64,000 bases of DNA, from positions 3,968,001 through 4,032,000 of the forward strand of contig NZ_CP041185.1 of NCBI RefSeq assembly GCF_006517255.1. Direction: 5' to 3'. The stretch comes from Janthinobacterium tructae (lineage in GTDB: Bacteria > Pseudomonadota > Gammaproteobacteria > Burkholderiales > Burkholderiaceae_D). How positions within the stretch are numbered: the stretch's first letter is position 1; each line of letters opens with the position of its first letter. Under the pieces are notes generated by a model, which did not search any database, was not told the origin of the DNA, and was given only the letters and a program-made list of their open reading frames with translations. This document shows positions 44,164 to 54,418 of this stretch, piece by piece. Made by a program: the position numbers and the translations under genes.

Positions 44164-46107
44164 ATGACCTCGACCGCATCCAGCACCCCTTATGGCATCT
44201 GGCCATCGCCGATCAGCGCGGCCATCGTCGCCGCTGGCGCCTCGCCGCTGACGCAGCTGGCCCTGGGCGGGGCGGATGGCGCCGACGTGTTCTGGCTGGC
44301 CGGGCGCGCCAGCGAGGCGGGCCGCAACACCCTGCTGCGCCAGCGCGGCGCGCGGGTCGATGAACTCACGCCGGCGCCCTTCAATGTGCGCACCCGCGTG
44401 CATGAATACGGCGGCGGCGCGTATGCCGTGGCCGGCGATACCGTGTATTTTTCGCATTTCGCCGACAATTGCCTGTACCGCGTGACCGGCGACGCCGCGC
44501 CGGAAGCGTTGACCACGGGTGGCAACACGCGCCACGCGGACTTCGTCGTCGATGCGGCCCGTGCCCGCCTGATCGCCGTGCGCGAGCAGCATCCGACAGA
44601 AGGGCACGCGCATCCGGAAAACTGCCTGGCCGCCGTCGGCTTCGACGGACACGCTACGGTGCTGGCGCGCGGCCACGACTTTTATGCGGCGCCGCGTTTG
44701 TCGCCGGATGGCAGCCAGCTGGCCTGGATCAGCTGGGACCACCCGCGCCTGCCGTGGCAAGGCACGGAACTGTGGCTGGCCGACGTGCACGCGGACGGCA
44801 GCCTGGGGTCGCCACGCCTGATCGCCGGCGGCGCGCGCGAGTCGATTTGCCAGCCGGAATGGTCGCCGAACGGCTTGCTGCACTTCGTTTCCGACAGCAG
44901 CGGCTGGTGGAATTTATACCGCCTGCATGGCGCCGACATCGAGGCGCTGTGCCCGATGGAAGCGGAATTTGCCACGCCGCACTGGACCTTCGGCGCCAGC
45001 ATGTACGGTTTTCTGTCCGACGACGAGATCGTCTGCACGTATATCCAGGCCGGTATCAGCTACCTGGCGCAATTGAATGTGGCCGAGGCGAAACTGGAGC
45101 CGATTCCCCACCCGTACCAGGAAATCCGCGAACTGCGCGTGGGCTCCGGCTTCGTCGCGTTGCTCGGCGGCAGCCCCACCATCGCGCTGGAACTGGCGCG
45201 CATCGACCTGTCGAACCACGAACTGGAAGTGCTGGCGCAATCGATCGCGCAATTGCCCGCGCTGGCTTACCTGTCCGTGCCGCGCAGCTTGAGCTTTTCT
45301 AGCAGCAACGGCCGCACGGCCTACGCCTTCTTTTATGCGCCCACCAATGGCGACGTGCAGGCGCCCGCAGGCACATTACCGCCCGTCATCGTCATCAGCC
45401 ATGGCGGCCCCACCAGCATGGCCAGCAATACCTTGAAACTGGCGACGCAGTACTGGACCAGCCGCGGCATCGGCGTGCTCGACGTCAACTATGGCGGCAG
45501 CAGCGGTTTCGGCCGCGAATACCGCGACGCGCTGCGCGGGCAGTGGGGCATCGTCGACGTGGAAGACTGCATCGCCGGCGCCCGTTACCTGGCCGCCAAC
45601 GGCCTGGCCGACCCCGAACGCCTGATCGTGCGCGGCGGCAGCGCGGGCGGCCTGACGACCCTGTGCGCGCTGACCTTCCACGATGTCTTCAAGGCCGGCG
45701 CCAGTTACTACGGCGTGTCCGACCTGAAGGGCCTGGACGACGATTCGCACAAGTTCGAATCGCGCTATACAGATTATCTGATCGCCCCCCAGCCGCAGGC
45801 CGAAGCGCTGTACCGCGAGCGCTCGCCCATCCACCACACGGATAAGCTGTCGCGCCCGATGATCTTCTTCCAGGGCCTCGATGACAAGGTGGTGCCGCCA
45901 CAGCAGTCGCAACAGATGGTCGACGCCCTGCAGGCGCGCGGCGTACCCGTCGCGTATGTGCCACTGGAAGGCGAGGGACACGGCTTCCGCAGGGCGGAAA
46001 ACATCGTGCGCACCTTGGAGGCGGAACTGTATTTCTACCAGCGCGTGTTCGGCCTGCCCGTGGCGGCCGGCGAGCCGCCCGTGCAGATTGCCAATTTGCC
46101 CGCATGA
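44164..46107 (+). CDS. S9 family peptidase (acylaminoacyl/prolyl oligopeptidase type), cytoplasmic
   Basis: A 647-residue serine peptidase with an N-terminal beta-propeller ([20 protein letters not shown], then [20 protein letters not shown]) and a C-terminal alpha/beta-hydrolase domain. The catalytic triad reads Ser493 in GGSAGG, Asp573 in GLDDKVVPP and His606 in GEGHGF. The propeller signatures and [13 protein letters not shown] match the S9C group. No signal peptide, unlike the ptrB product. ATG 44164 has GGAG upstream. Its stop overlaps the start of the SNF2 gene by four bases (ATGA), so they are translationally coupled. Confidence 0.88.
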   Translation: MTSTASSTPYGIWPSPISAAIVAAGASPLTQLALGGADGADVFWLAGRASEAGRNTLLRQRGARVDELTPAPFNVRTRVHEYGGGAYAVAGDTVYFSHFADNCLYRVTGDAAPEALTTGGNTRHADFVVDAARARLIAVREQHPTEGHAHPENCLAAVGFDGHATVLARGHDFYAAPRLSPDGSQLAWISWDHPRLPWQGTELWLADVHADGSLGSPRLIAGGARESICQPEWSPNGLLHFVSDSSGWWNLYRLHGADIEALCPMEAEFATPHWTFGASMYGFLSDDEIVCTYIQAGISYLAQLNVAEAKLEPIPHPYQEIRELRVGSGFVALLGGSPTIALELARIDLSNHELEVLAQSIAQLPALAYLSVPRSLSFSSSNGRTAYAFFYAPTNGDVQAPAGTLPPVIVISHGGPTSMASNTLKLATQYWTSRGIGVLDVNYGGSSGFGREYRDALRGQWGIVDVEDCIAGARYLAANGLADPERLIVRGGSAGGLTTLCALTFHDVFKAGASYYGVSDLKGLDDDSHKFESRYTDYLIAPQPQAEALYRERSPIHHTDKLSRPMIFFQGLDDKVVPPQQSQQMVDALQARGVPVAYVPLEGEGHGFRRAENIVRTLEAELYFYQRVFGLPVAAGEPPVQIANLPA

Positions 46108-49100
46108 CCGATCCGCATCTCGACCAGCTCCTGCTTGACGAATTCGCTGCCCTGGAGCAGCACGAACGGATGATCCTGGCCCTGCTGGCCATTGCGGGCG
46201 AGCCGGTGGGCAAGCATGCCGTGTATGAACACTTGCAGCGCGCCAATATCGTCGAGCCGGACGGCACGCCGTTTGCCCTGCTCACCGTCACGGGCATGCT
46301 GCAGCATTTGACGCGGCACGCGCTGGCGTCCGAGGTGGTGGGACGCGGCTATGCCTGCGAAGCCAAGCTGCGCTGGCCCGCCATGCGCGCGGCCATCGAA
46401 CACCTGGCGTTCCGCGACCTATGCCAGGCCATCGAAACCATCAACCCCGTGCGCCGCAACTGGGATGGCTATGTGGAATTGCGCAGCTACCGGCAAGGCG
46501 TGGCGCGCCTGCGCATCGCCCTCTTGCGCAACGACGAAGTGCGCCAGGTGGCGGCCATCCTGGCCGCCTGCATGGCCTGCTATGAAGCGCAGCAGCTGCA
46601 TCCGCTGATCGAGATTTTCGGCCGCCCGTTCGAGCCGGAGATGCTGTCTTTCGTCATGCCGCAACTGCAGGATGACATCCTCGCCGTGCTGCTGGGCAAC
46701 GCCCCGCGCGAGCCGGCCACGGCGCACGCCATCCGCAGCTACGCGCGCGCGCACCACGCGCGCCAGGTGGCGGCCGGCGACCATATCGGCGCCGCCCTGC
46801 CGCTGGCCCTGGCCGAGGATGCCCTGCTGTGCGGCGAACTCGACGCCGCCGCGCGCTACCTGGCAGGCCAGCAGGGGCCGCAGGCGCTGTTTGTCGACAG
46901 CAGCATCGCCCTGTTGCGCGGAGAACACGCGCACGCCGTGGCGGGCTTTGACACGGCCCTGAAAGGACTGCGCAAGGAGGCGGGCAAGCGCAAGCTGTGC
47001 TTTACGGGCATCGGCGGCCACCTGTACGTGCTGGCCCTGCTGCGCGGCAACGACGCCAAGCTGCTGAAAAGCGCGGAAACCTATCTCGATATCGCGCTGC
47101 ATGCGCAGCCGAACCACGACAGCATCGTCTACCAGCAGTTGAATACCTTGCGCCTGGTGCGTGCCGGCGTCATGCTGGCGGAAAGCATCCCCACGCGCAG
47201 CTGGGAAACGGGACTGCAGGCGCAGCTGTTCCAGGCCTTGCTGTACTACTGGCTGGCGCTGCCGCAATTGAGCGAACGCAAGGATCAATTGCGCCTGCTG
47301 GTGCAGCAAGCCGACGCAGCCGGCTACGACCTGATCGCCGCGCAGGCGGCCGGCTTGCTGGGCTTGCTGGGCGAGCCGCAGCAGGAGCGCTATGCCACGT
47401 CCAAGCGTGCGCAGCATGGCTTGACGGACATGACGCCGTGGTTCGAGCGCCAGGAAGCGTGGCAGCGCCAGCTGAGCGCGCTGATCAACCTGCAGCAGAA
47501 CGCACCTGCCGAAGCCATCGGCAGCGTCTCGCGCCTGGTGTGGCTGGTGGCGTTCGACCCGCGTTTCGGCCTGACGGCCGTGGAAGTGCGCGAGCAGAAA
47601 CGCGACGCGCGCGGTGGCTGGAGCAAGGGCCGCGCCATGGGCCTCAAACGCCTGGCAGAGGAAGCGGGCGACATCGATTTCCTCACGCCGCAAGACGCCC
47701 GCGCGGCAGGCAGCATCGCACCGTTCAAACAATATTATTCGTCGGCACCGCGCTATGAAATCGAGCTGGACAAGGCCGCTATCTTGCTGGTGGGCCACCC
47801 GCTGGTGTTCTGGCTCGACCATCCTGACACGCGCGTGGAACTGATCGCCGGCGCGCCCGAGCTGCTGATCAAGTCGCACGAGGGGCAGCTGTGGCTGGGC
47901 ATGCAGCCGCCATTACCCGACAACGGCGGCAGCGTCGTGGTGCAGCGCGAAACGCCGACGCGCCTGCGCGTGGTGCACATCCTCGACGAGCACCGGCGCA
48001 TCGGCGCCATCGTGGGCCTGGGACTGTCCGTACCGCTGCATGCGGAAAAACAGGTGATGCAGGCGATCGGCGCCATTTCATCGATGGTCACCGTGCAATC
48101 GGATATCGGCGGTGGCGCCGGCGACGCGGAAGTCATCACGGCCGACCACCGCCTGCACGTGCACCTGCTGCCGTATCAGCAAGGTTTGAAAATGCAGATT
48201 TTAGTGCGCCCCCTGCTCGACAACGGCGCCTATTACGCGCCCGGCAGCGGTGCCGAAAGCGTGTTTGCCGACGTGGCGGGCCGGGCCGTGCAAGCGCGGC
48301 GCGACCTGAACGGGGAACGCGAAGCGCAGCGCCAGCTGATCGGAAAATGCCTGGTGCTGGAAGAGGCGGAAGAGGAACACGGCGAGTGGCTGCTGGGCCA
48401 GCCTGCGCTGGGCCTGCAACTGCTGGTGGAGCTGCAGGCGCTCGATCCCGCTGGCATCGTTCTGGCGTGGCCCGAAGGCGAAACCATGCGCGTGTCGAAA
48501 CGCATCGACAGCGGCCAGATGCGCTTGAATATCAAGAGCGAAAAAGACTGGTTTGCCGCCAGCGGCGAAGTGCAGATCGATGAAGACAAGGTGATGGATT
48601 TGCGCGCCCTGCTCGACTTGATGCAGAACAATAAAAGCCGCTTCGTGGCCCTGGGCGACAACCAGTTCCTGGCCCTCAGCGACGAATTGCACCGCCGCCT
48701 TTCCGAGCTGGCCGCATATGGCGAAGCGCATGCCGATGGCGTGCACATCCACCCGCTGGCCGCCTTCGCGCTGGAAGAACTGGCCAACGATGCGGGCGGC
48801 GTAAAAGCCGACAAACTCTGGCGCGAACACTTGCTGCGCCTGCGCGCCCTCGACGACTATCAGCCGCAGCTGCCCAGCACCCTGCAGGCGGACTTGCGCG
48901 ACTACCAGCTGGCCGGCTACGCATGGCTGGCGCGCCTGGCGCACTGGGGCGTGGGCGCCTGCCTGGCCGACGACATGGGACTCGGCAAGACCTTGCAGGC
49001 GCTGGCGCTGATCCTGGCGCGCGCGCCCAACGGCCCCACCCTGGTGGTGGCGCCCACGTCCGTGTGCATGAACTGGATCAGCGAAGCGCAGCGTTTTGCG

Positions 49101-50285
49101 CCCACCTTGAAGGTCAAGCTGTTCGGCAGCGGTGACCGGGCCGACATGCTCGATACCTTGCAACCGTTCGACGTGGTGGTGGCCAGCTATGGCTTGCTGC
49201 AGCAGGAAGCGACCCTGTTTGCCGGCGTACGCTGGCATACCATCGTGCTCGACGAAGCGCAGGCGATCAAGAATGGCGCCACCAAGCGCTCGCAAGCCGT
49301 GATGGCCTTGCAAGGGGACTTCCGCATGCTGGCCAGCGGCACGCCGCTGGAAAACCACCTGGGTGAATTGTGGAATCTGTTCCGCTTCATCAACCCCGGT
49401 TTGCTGGGCACTCTCGACCAGTTTAATTTGCGCTTCGCCGGGCCGATTGAGAAAGATCAGGACAAGCGGGCGGCGGCCGGCGCGCGCTTGCGGCTGCGCC
49501 GTCTGATCGCACCGTTCATCTTGCGCCGCACGAAGACGCAAGTGCTGTCGGAGTTGCCGTCGCGCACGGAAATCGTGCTGGAAGTGGAATTGTCGCCGCA
49601 GGAAACGGCGCTGTACGAATCGTTGCGCCGCGAAGCGCTGGAAAAGCTGGCCATGGTAGAAGGGCCGGCGTCGAAGAAAGCCATCCAGATCCTGGCCGAA
49701 ATCATGAAGCTGCGCCGCGCCTGCTGCAATCCGCAACTGGTGGCGCCGGAACTGGGCCTGGCCAGCAGCAAGCTGGCGGCCTTCGCCGAGCTGCTGTCGG
49801 GCTTGCTGGAAAACCGCCACAAGGTGCTCGTCTTCAGCCAGTTCGTCGACCATCTGACCCTGATCCGCCAGCACCTGGAACAGCATGGCGTCAGCTATCA
49901 GTATCTCGACGGCAGCACGCCCATGCAGGAGCGCAAGCGCCGCGTCGATGCCTTCCAGGCGGGCGAAGGCGATGTTTTCCTGATCAGCCTGAAAGCGGGC
50001 GGCATGGGCATCAACCTGACGGCGGCCGATTACGTGATCCACATGGATCCGTGGTGGAATCCGGCCGTGGAAGACCAGGCCTCGGACCGCGCCCACCGCA
50101 TGGGGCAATTGCGTCCCGTCACGATTTACCGCCTGGTGGCGAAACACACGATCGAGGAAGGCATCGTCGAATTGCACCAGCATAAGCGCGACCTGGCCGA
50201 CAGTCTGTTGGAAGGCAGCGACGCGGCCGCGCGCATGTCGGCCAGCGACATGCTGGGCATGCTGCAGGAGGGGTTGAAGCAATGA
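46104..50285 (+). CDS. Large SNF2-family ATPase/helicase with a long N-terminal region
   Basis: A 1393-residue protein. The C-terminal third is a complete SNF2 motor: motif I DDMGLGKT (Lys962), motif Ia LVVAPTSVCMNW, motif II DEAQ (1050-1053), motif III ASGTPLENHLGELWNLFRF and a helicase-C half with VFSQFVDHL, GGMGINLTAADYVIHMDPWW and motif VI QASDRAHRMGQ. The first ~880 residues are mostly helical with possible TPR-like repeats (about 200-440) and a region before the motor (about 550-850) as in other bacterial SNF2 proteins. Such proteins translocate on double-stranded DNA and remodel bound proteins. The target is unknown. Coupled to the S9 peptidase gene by ATGA. Confidence 0.88.
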   Translation: MTDPHLDQLLLDEFAALEQHERMILALLAIAGEPVGKHAVYEHLQRANIVEPDGTPFALLTVTGMLQHLTRHALASEVVGRGYACEAKLRWPAMRAAIEHLAFRDLCQAIETINPVRRNWDGYVELRSYRQGVARLRIALLRNDEVRQVAAILAACMACYEAQQLHPLIEIFGRPFEPEMLSFVMPQLQDDILAVLLGNAPREPATAHAIRSYARAHHARQVAAGDHIGAALPLALAEDALLCGELDAAARYLAGQQGPQALFVDSSIALLRGEHAHAVAGFDTALKGLRKEAGKRKLCFTGIGGHLYVLALLRGNDAKLLKSAETYLDIALHAQPNHDSIVYQQLNTLRLVRAGVMLAESIPTRSWETGLQAQLFQALLYYWLALPQLSERKDQLRLLVQQADAAGYDLIAAQAAGLLGLLGEPQQERYATSKRAQHGLTDMTPWFERQEAWQRQLSALINLQQNAPAEAIGSVSRLVWLVAFDPRFGLTAVEVREQKRDARGGWSKGRAMGLKRLAEEAGDIDFLTPQDARAAGSIAPFKQYYSSAPRYEIELDKAAILLVGHPLVFWLDHPDTRVELIAGAPELLIKSHEGQLWLGMQPPLPDNGGSVVVQRETPTRLRVVHILDEHRRIGAIVGLGLSVPLHAEKQVMQAIGAISSMVTVQSDIGGGAGDAEVITADHRLHVHLLPYQQGLKMQILVRPLLDNGAYYAPGSGAESVFADVAGRAVQARRDLNGEREAQRQLIGKCLVLEEAEEEHGEWLLGQPALGLQLLVELQALDPAGIVLAWPEGETMRVSKRIDSGQMRLNIKSEKDWFAASGEVQIDEDKVMDLRALLDLMQNNKSRFVALGDNQFLALSDELHRRLSELAAYGEAHADGVHIHPLAAFALEELANDAGGVKADKLWREHLLRLRALDDYQPQLPSTLQADLRDYQLAGYAWLARLAHWGVGACLADDMGLGKTLQALALILARAPNGPTLVVAPTSVCMNWISEAQRFAPTLKVKLFGSGDRADMLDTLQPFDVVVASYGLLQQEATLFAGVRWHTIVLDEAQAIKNGATKRSQAVMALQGDFRMLASGTPLENHLGELWNLFRFINPGLLGTLDQFNLRFAGPIEKDQDKRAAAGARLRLRRLIAPFILRRTKTQVLSELPSRTEIVLEVELSPQETALYESLRREALEKLAMVEGPASKKAIQILAEIMKLRRACCNPQLVAPELGLASSKLAAFAELLSGLLENRHKVLVFSQFVDHLTLIRQHLEQHGVSYQYLDGSTPMQERKRRVDAFQAGEGDVFLISLKAGGMGINLTAADYVIHMDPWWNPAVEDQASDRAHRMGQLRPVTIYRLVAKHTIEEGIVELHQHKRDLADSLLEGSDAAARMSASDMLGMLQEGLKQ

Positions 50286-50354
50286 GATTGAAAAAATGCG
50301 CGGCGCCACCGCGTTCCATGCGATGATCGTTTTTCCCTGTTTCTATCCCACGCC

Positions 50355-50843
50355 ATGACCGACTTTATCGCCACCAGCGCCGGCCAGCGCGCCACCTTTT
50401 TGTGCGGCAAATCCTGGACCGCCTATGTCAGCACCTTCGTCATTGCCGTGCTGCTGTTCTTTGCCGCCCTGCCGCTGGCCTTCAAGTACAACGCGCGCGC
50501 CGCCTTCGTCGTGCTGATCGGCTCGGCCCTGATCGTCGGCTACCGCCTGCTGACCATCCGCAGCTATCAGCTGTACTACGATGAGGCGGGCGTGTGGCTG
50601 GCGTCCGGCATCTTGCCGTGGAAAAAGAAACTCATGGGCGTCAAATGGCGCGACATGGATGAAGCCGTCTACGAAACCAATTTCTGGAGCTGGCTGTTCC
50701 AGTCCTACACGGTGCGCGTCAGCCAGCGCTACACGCAAGACATCGAAATCCACGCCACCGGCATGGCGCGCGGCAAGGATGCCGTGGCGGCCATCAATGC
50801 GCGTCAGCAGGAGATGCTGCAAGGCAGCGCCATCGTCGTCTAG
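50355..50843 (+). CDS. Small membrane protein with a PH-like cytoplasmic domain
   Basis: A 162-residue protein. Two membrane segments near the N-terminus (AYVSTFVIAVLLFFAALPLA and AAFVVLIGSALIVGYRLL) are followed by a region (IRSYQLYYDEAGVWLASGIL, then KKLMGVKWRDMDEAVYET) with the strand pattern of bacterial PH-like (bPH2) domains, in which such proteins often set local membrane organisation. The assignment is tentative. It stands alone on the plus strand, 69 bases after the SNF2 gene. Confidence 0.6.
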   Translation: MTDFIATSAGQRATFLCGKSWTAYVSTFVIAVLLFFAALPLAFKYNARAAFVVLIGSALIVGYRLLTIRSYQLYYDEAGVWLASGILPWKKKLMGVKWRDMDEAVYETNFWSWLFQSYTVRVSQRYTQDIEIHATGMARGKDAVAAINARQQEMLQGSAIVV

Positions 50844-51008
50844 CGGGGCTGGCTGGCTTGGCAAAAAACTGCGCAAGCGCGGCAATTAATGCTAATCTTT
50901 GGCCGCCCTGGCAAGCAAAGCCAACCTTTCAATAGTTGTTTGTTACTTATATTATCAGTTTATTATTTTCCGATGATAACAAACAGCAAAATATTCAAGA
51001 GATGAACT

Positions 51009-52871
51009 ATGCTAATAAAAAATAAAGTTGCGCTCGCCGCATTGATGCTGGCCTTTACCCTGACACCGGCCAGCGCCGCCAAGAAGCCGCAGAAGAACGG
51101 CAAGGCCAGTACCAGCAGCAGCAAGAAAAAAACCGTCGCCAAGAAAGCGGCCGTTGTCAGTGCCGCCACGGCAGCCACGGTCGCCGCCGTCGCCAGCGAG
51201 AACAGCAGCGACCGCTCCATGAATAACCTGAGCGGCCAGTTCCTCACGGCCCTGTGGCGCATGGACCCGGAAAGCGCGATTTCGGTCGGCAAGTACGATG
51301 GCGCCGCCAACCTGAGCATTCCCGACGCGGCCAGCCGCCAGAAGCAACTGGCCTTCATCGAAGAATGGCTGGGCAAGTTCGGCAAGCTGAATGCCAGCAA
51401 AATGTCGGACAAGCAACGTACCGACCTGGCCTTGCTGACGAATAAACTGCAATCGGACCGCTGGTATCTGACCACCTTCCGCGAATTCGAATGGAATCCC
51501 GCCCAGTACAACGTGGCCGGCTCCATCGACTTCATCCTGAACACGGAATACGCGGCGCAGCCGCAGCGCCTGCGCACCTTGCTCAAGCGCATCGCCAGCG
51601 TGCCGCAATACTATGCGGCCGCGCGCGCCAGCATCGTCAACCCCACGCGCGAACACACGCAACTGGCCATCGCCCAGAGCGCCGGCGTGCTCAGCGTGCT
51701 TGACGATCTGAACAAGACGGCACAGGCGTCCATCCTGACGCCGCTCGAAAAACAGCTGTACCACACGCGCATCGCCGCGGCCCGCTCGGCCGTGCAAGGA
51801 TATGCCGCCTGGCTGACGGAGCAGGATGCCGCGCTGGCGCAGAACGGCAACGCGCGCTCCTTCCGCATCGGCAAAGATTTGTACGAACAGAAATTTGCCT
51901 ACGATATCCAGGCCAGCGTGAGCGCCGAGCAGATGTACCAGAAAGCCCTGGCCGCGCGCGAAAAGTTGCTTGAGCACATGGATAGCCTGTCCGACGAGCT
52001 GTGGGTGAAAACCATGGGCGCCACGGCCAAGCCGGCGGACCGCACGGCAAAGATCGGCATGGTGATCGACAAGCTGTCCAGCAATCACGTGGCGCCCGCC
52101 GATTTCGTGCCGGAAATCCGCCGCCAGATCCCCGAGTTGCAGGAATGGGTGACCAGCCACAACCTGCTGACGATGGACCCGAAAAAGCCCCTGGTCGTGC
52201 GTGAAACGCCCGCTTACCAGCGCGGCGTGGCTGGCGCCAGCATCGAGGCGCCCGGCCCCTACCGTCCGCAGGACCGCACCTATTACAACGTGACGCCGCT
52301 CGATGGCGAAACGGCGGAACAGGCGGAAAGCAGCTTGCGCGAGTACAACCACTGGATCTTGCAGATCCTGAACATCCACGAAGCCATCCCTGGCCACTAC
52401 ACGCAACTCGTGTATGCCAACAAGTCGCCGTCGCTGGTCAAGTCCATCTTCGGCAACGGCGCCATGATCGAAGGCTGGGCCGTGTATGGCGAACGCATGA
52501 TGCTTGAATCGGGCTATGGCAACAATGCGCCGGAAATGTGGCTGATGTATTCGAAGTGGAACTTGCGCAGCGTCACCAACACCATCCTTGACTACAGCGT
52601 GCACGTGCAGGGCATGACGCAGGAGCAGGCGCTGGACCTGCTGACGCGCCAGGCCTTCCAGACCAAGCGTGAAGCGACGGAAAAATGGCGCCGCGTGCAG
52701 CTGAGCTCGGTTCAGCTGACCAGCTATTTCAGCGGCTACAGCGAAATCATGGACTTGCGCGAACAGCGCAAGCAAGCGCTGGGCAGCAAATTCGTGCTGA
52801 AGGATTTCCACGAGCAATTCCTCAGCTACGGCAGCGCCCCCGTGAAAGTCATCAAGGAACTGATGAATTAA
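51009..52871 (+). CDS. Exported DUF885-family protein, putative metallopeptidase
   Basis: A 620-residue precursor. Signal peptide MLIKNKVALAALMLAFTLTPASA, then a Lys/Ser/Ala-rich stretch to about 65 (KNGKASTSSSKKKTVAKKAA), then a helical DUF885 domain. The metal-binding-like motif is H457-E458-x4-H463 in IHEAIPGHYTQL, with a downstream Glu in MIEGWAVYGERMMLE; together these resemble gluzincin-type zinc ligands. Members are annotated as exported dipeptidase-like proteins, but the reaction is not firmly known. The 165-base upstream region is AT-rich, and a hairpin terminator follows. Confidence 0.85.
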   Translation: MLIKNKVALAALMLAFTLTPASAAKKPQKNGKASTSSSKKKTVAKKAAVVSAATAATVAAVASENSSDRSMNNLSGQFLTALWRMDPESAISVGKYDGAANLSIPDAASRQKQLAFIEEWLGKFGKLNASKMSDKQRTDLALLTNKLQSDRWYLTTFREFEWNPAQYNVAGSIDFILNTEYAAQPQRLRTLLKRIASVPQYYAAARASIVNPTREHTQLAIAQSAGVLSVLDDLNKTAQASILTPLEKQLYHTRIAAARSAVQGYAAWLTEQDAALAQNGNARSFRIGKDLYEQKFAYDIQASVSAEQMYQKALAAREKLLEHMDSLSDELWVKTMGATAKPADRTAKIGMVIDKLSSNHVAPADFVPEIRRQIPELQEWVTSHNLLTMDPKKPLVVRETPAYQRGVAGASIEAPGPYRPQDRTYYNVTPLDGETAEQAESSLREYNHWILQILNIHEAIPGHYTQLVYANKSPSLVKSIFGNGAMIEGWAVYGERMMLESGYGNNAPEMWLMYSKWNLRSVTNTILDYSVHVQGMTQEQALDLLTRQAFQTKREATEKWRRVQLSSVQLTSYFSGYSEIMDLREQRKQALGSKFVLKDFHEQFLSYGSAPVKVIKELMN

Positions 52872-52893
52872 CTGGCGCTCGCCATCGGCTTGC

Positions 52894-52917
52894 AAAGGGC
52901 GCTGCGGCGCCCTTTTT
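52894..52917 (+). terminator. Rho-independent terminator after the DUF885 gene
   Basis: GGGCGC pairs with GCGCCC around a TGCG loop (52897-52912), extended by AAA/TTT pairing and ending in five T. Confidence 0.88.
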
Positions 52918-53043
52918 GCATCCGTTTGCGCCGTCGCAAACCGCCAGCGCCCCTGCCCATTAAGCTGACGGGAAGGCAGGCGCCACCGCACTCCTCACTG
53001 GCAATTGCCGATTTTTCTGCTAGGGTGATAGTCAGGAGCGTCC

Positions 53044-53577
53044 ATGCATATGCCCATCCAGTTCGACACCCTCGATTACGCCAAACGCCTCGCCTCGGCC
53101 GGCGTGCCCACGCAGCAAGCGGAAGCGCATGCGGCAGCCCTGGGTGATGTGCTCGGCTCAGCCGTGGTCGTGCATGGCGAACTGGCGGCGCTGGCACGCA
53201 ATCTGCTGGGGGAAATCAAGCTGGTGGCGCAAAGAGTCGACACCAGGGTGGGGGCCCTTGATGTGAAAATAGATGCGCAGGAACAGAAACTCGACAGCAG
53301 AATAGATACACTGGAACAGAAACTTGATAGCCGAATAGATACACTGGAACAAAAACTTGATAGCCGAATAGATGCACTGGAGCAGAAGTTCGATAGCAGA
53401 ATAGATGCACTTGAACAGCAATTCGATGCCAGATTCGATCACTCCGAGCAAAAATTCGATGCGCGCCTGGAACGCCTGGACTTGCGCCATGGCGCGGACA
53501 TGAAACACGTGTACTGGATGATGAGCACCCTGATCCTGCTCAACCTGGGCATCCTCAGCAAATTGATGCTGCAGTAA
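53044..53577 (+). CDS. Hendecad-repeat coiled-coil protein with C-terminal membrane anchor
   Basis: A 177-residue protein starting at ATG 53044 with AGGAG five bases upstream. Residues 1-45 (FDTLDYAKRLASAGVPTQQA) resemble the start of DUF1640/CCDC90-type proteins. From about residue 80 to 145 there are six tandem 11-residue repeats of the type EQKLDSRIDTL, expected to form a long right-handed coiled coil. One membrane segment ends the protein (VYWMMSTLILLNLGILSKLM). The repeat DNA uses AGA and ATA codons that are rare in neighbouring genes. A role as a membrane-tethered coiled-coil spacer or oligomer is inferred; the partner is unknown. Confidence 0.75.
   Translation: MHMPIQFDTLDYAKRLASAGVPTQQAEAHAAALGDVLGSAVVVHGELAALARNLLGEIKLVAQRVDTRVGALDVKIDAQEQKLDSRIDTLEQKLDSRIDTLEQKLDSRIDALEQKFDSRIDALEQQFDARFDHSEQKFDARLERLDLRHGADMKHVYWMMSTLILLNLGILSKLMLQ
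53281..53478 (+). repeat. Six tandem 33-bp repeats within the coiled-coil gene
   Basis: Units start at 53281, 53314, 53347, 53380, 53413 and 53446, with the pattern GAACAGAAACT-GATAGC-GAATAGATACACTG. The first three are almost identical and the last two diverged, a gradient suggesting recent expansion from the 5' side. Confidence 0.92.
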
Positions 53578-53603
53578 GCACTCACCTACCCCCTCTGGCA
53601 ATA

Positions 53604-53640
53604 AAAAAGCCGCTGCTTCCGAAAGAGGTCAGCGGCTTTT
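53604..53640. terminator. Bidirectional terminator between the coiled-coil gene and tatC
   Basis: AGCCGCTG and CAGCGGCT pair around a larger loop, flanked by six A on the left and four T on the right; it serves the plus-strand coiled-coil gene and the minus-strand tat operon. Confidence 0.85.
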
Positions 53641-53662
53641 GCTTACGAGTATGGTACAGCGT

Positions 53663-54418
53663 CTAGGACGCTTCTTCCGGCGCCTGGGTGGCCCTGACGA
53701 AGATGGGCGCCACCAGCAGGCCCAGCTCGAACAACAGGCACATGGGGATGGCCAGCGAGAACTGGCTGACCACGTCCGGCGGCGTGACGATGGCGGCTAT
53801 CACGAAGGCGCCGACGATGATGTAGGGACGCACTTCCTTGAGTTTCGCGATAGTAACCAAGCCCATGCGCACGAGGATCACCACCACCACGGGCACTTCG
53901 AACGTCGCGCCAAAGGCCAGGCACATCGACATGACGAAATCGAGGTAGTTTTCGATATCGGGCGTCACCGCGATCGACGATGGCGAAAAGTCGCTGATGA
54001 AGTGGAAGACGCGGCCAAACACAAAGAAGTAGCAGAAGGCCACGCCGGCCATGAACAGCAGGGACGAGGAAATGACCAGCGGCGCGATCAGGCGCTTTTC
54101 ATGCGTGTACAGGCCGGGCGCGATAAACGCCCACATCTGGTATAGCACCCAGGGCAAGGCGACGATGAAGGCGATCACCAGCGTCACTTTCATCGGCACC
54201 AGGAACGGCGAAATCACGCCGGTGGCGATCATTTTCGAGCCGGCCGGCAGCGAGGCGATCATCGGCGCGGCAATAAAATCGTAGATCTGCGAGGGGCCGG
54301 GCCAATAGAACAGCACGGCGCAGACGACGGCGATGCCGATCGAGGCCTTGACCAGGCGGTTGCGCAGCTCGACCAGATGCGAGATAAAGGTTTCTTCCAC
54401 CGGGGATTTGCTACTCAT
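53663..54418 (-). CDS. tatC: Twin-arginine translocase subunit TatC
   Basis: Receptor core of the Tat export system for folded proteins. The 251 residues have six membrane segments and the conserved N-terminal ETFISHLVELRNRLVKASIG, the first-loop region and PWVLYQMWAFIAPGLYTHEK, plus the conserved Glu in LAFGATFEVPVVVV. Its ATG overlaps the tatB stop by four bases. Last gene of the block before the bidirectional terminator. Confidence 0.97.
   Translation of the reverse strand: MSSKSPVEETFISHLVELRNRLVKASIGIAVVCAVLFYWPGPSQIYDFIAAPMIASLPAGSKMIATGVISPFLVPMKVTLVIAFIVALPWVLYQMWAFIAPGLYTHEKRLIAPLVISSSLLFMAGVAFCYFFVFGRVFHFISDFSPSSIAVTPDIENYLDFVMSMCLAFGATFEVPVVVVILVRMGLVTIAKLKEVRPYIIVGAFVIAAIVTPPDVVSQFSLAIPMCLLFELGLLVAPIFVRATQAPEEAS

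Noticed and set aside
44086..44883. N-terminal extension of hemE by about 300 codons
   Set aside because: It is antisense to the S9 peptidase gene and of low-complexity composition; the HemE family starts at ATG 43962.
53281..53478. 33-bp tandem repeats that could be taken for a CRISPR array
   Set aside because: The units are directly adjacent without spacers and encode an in-frame coiled coil.
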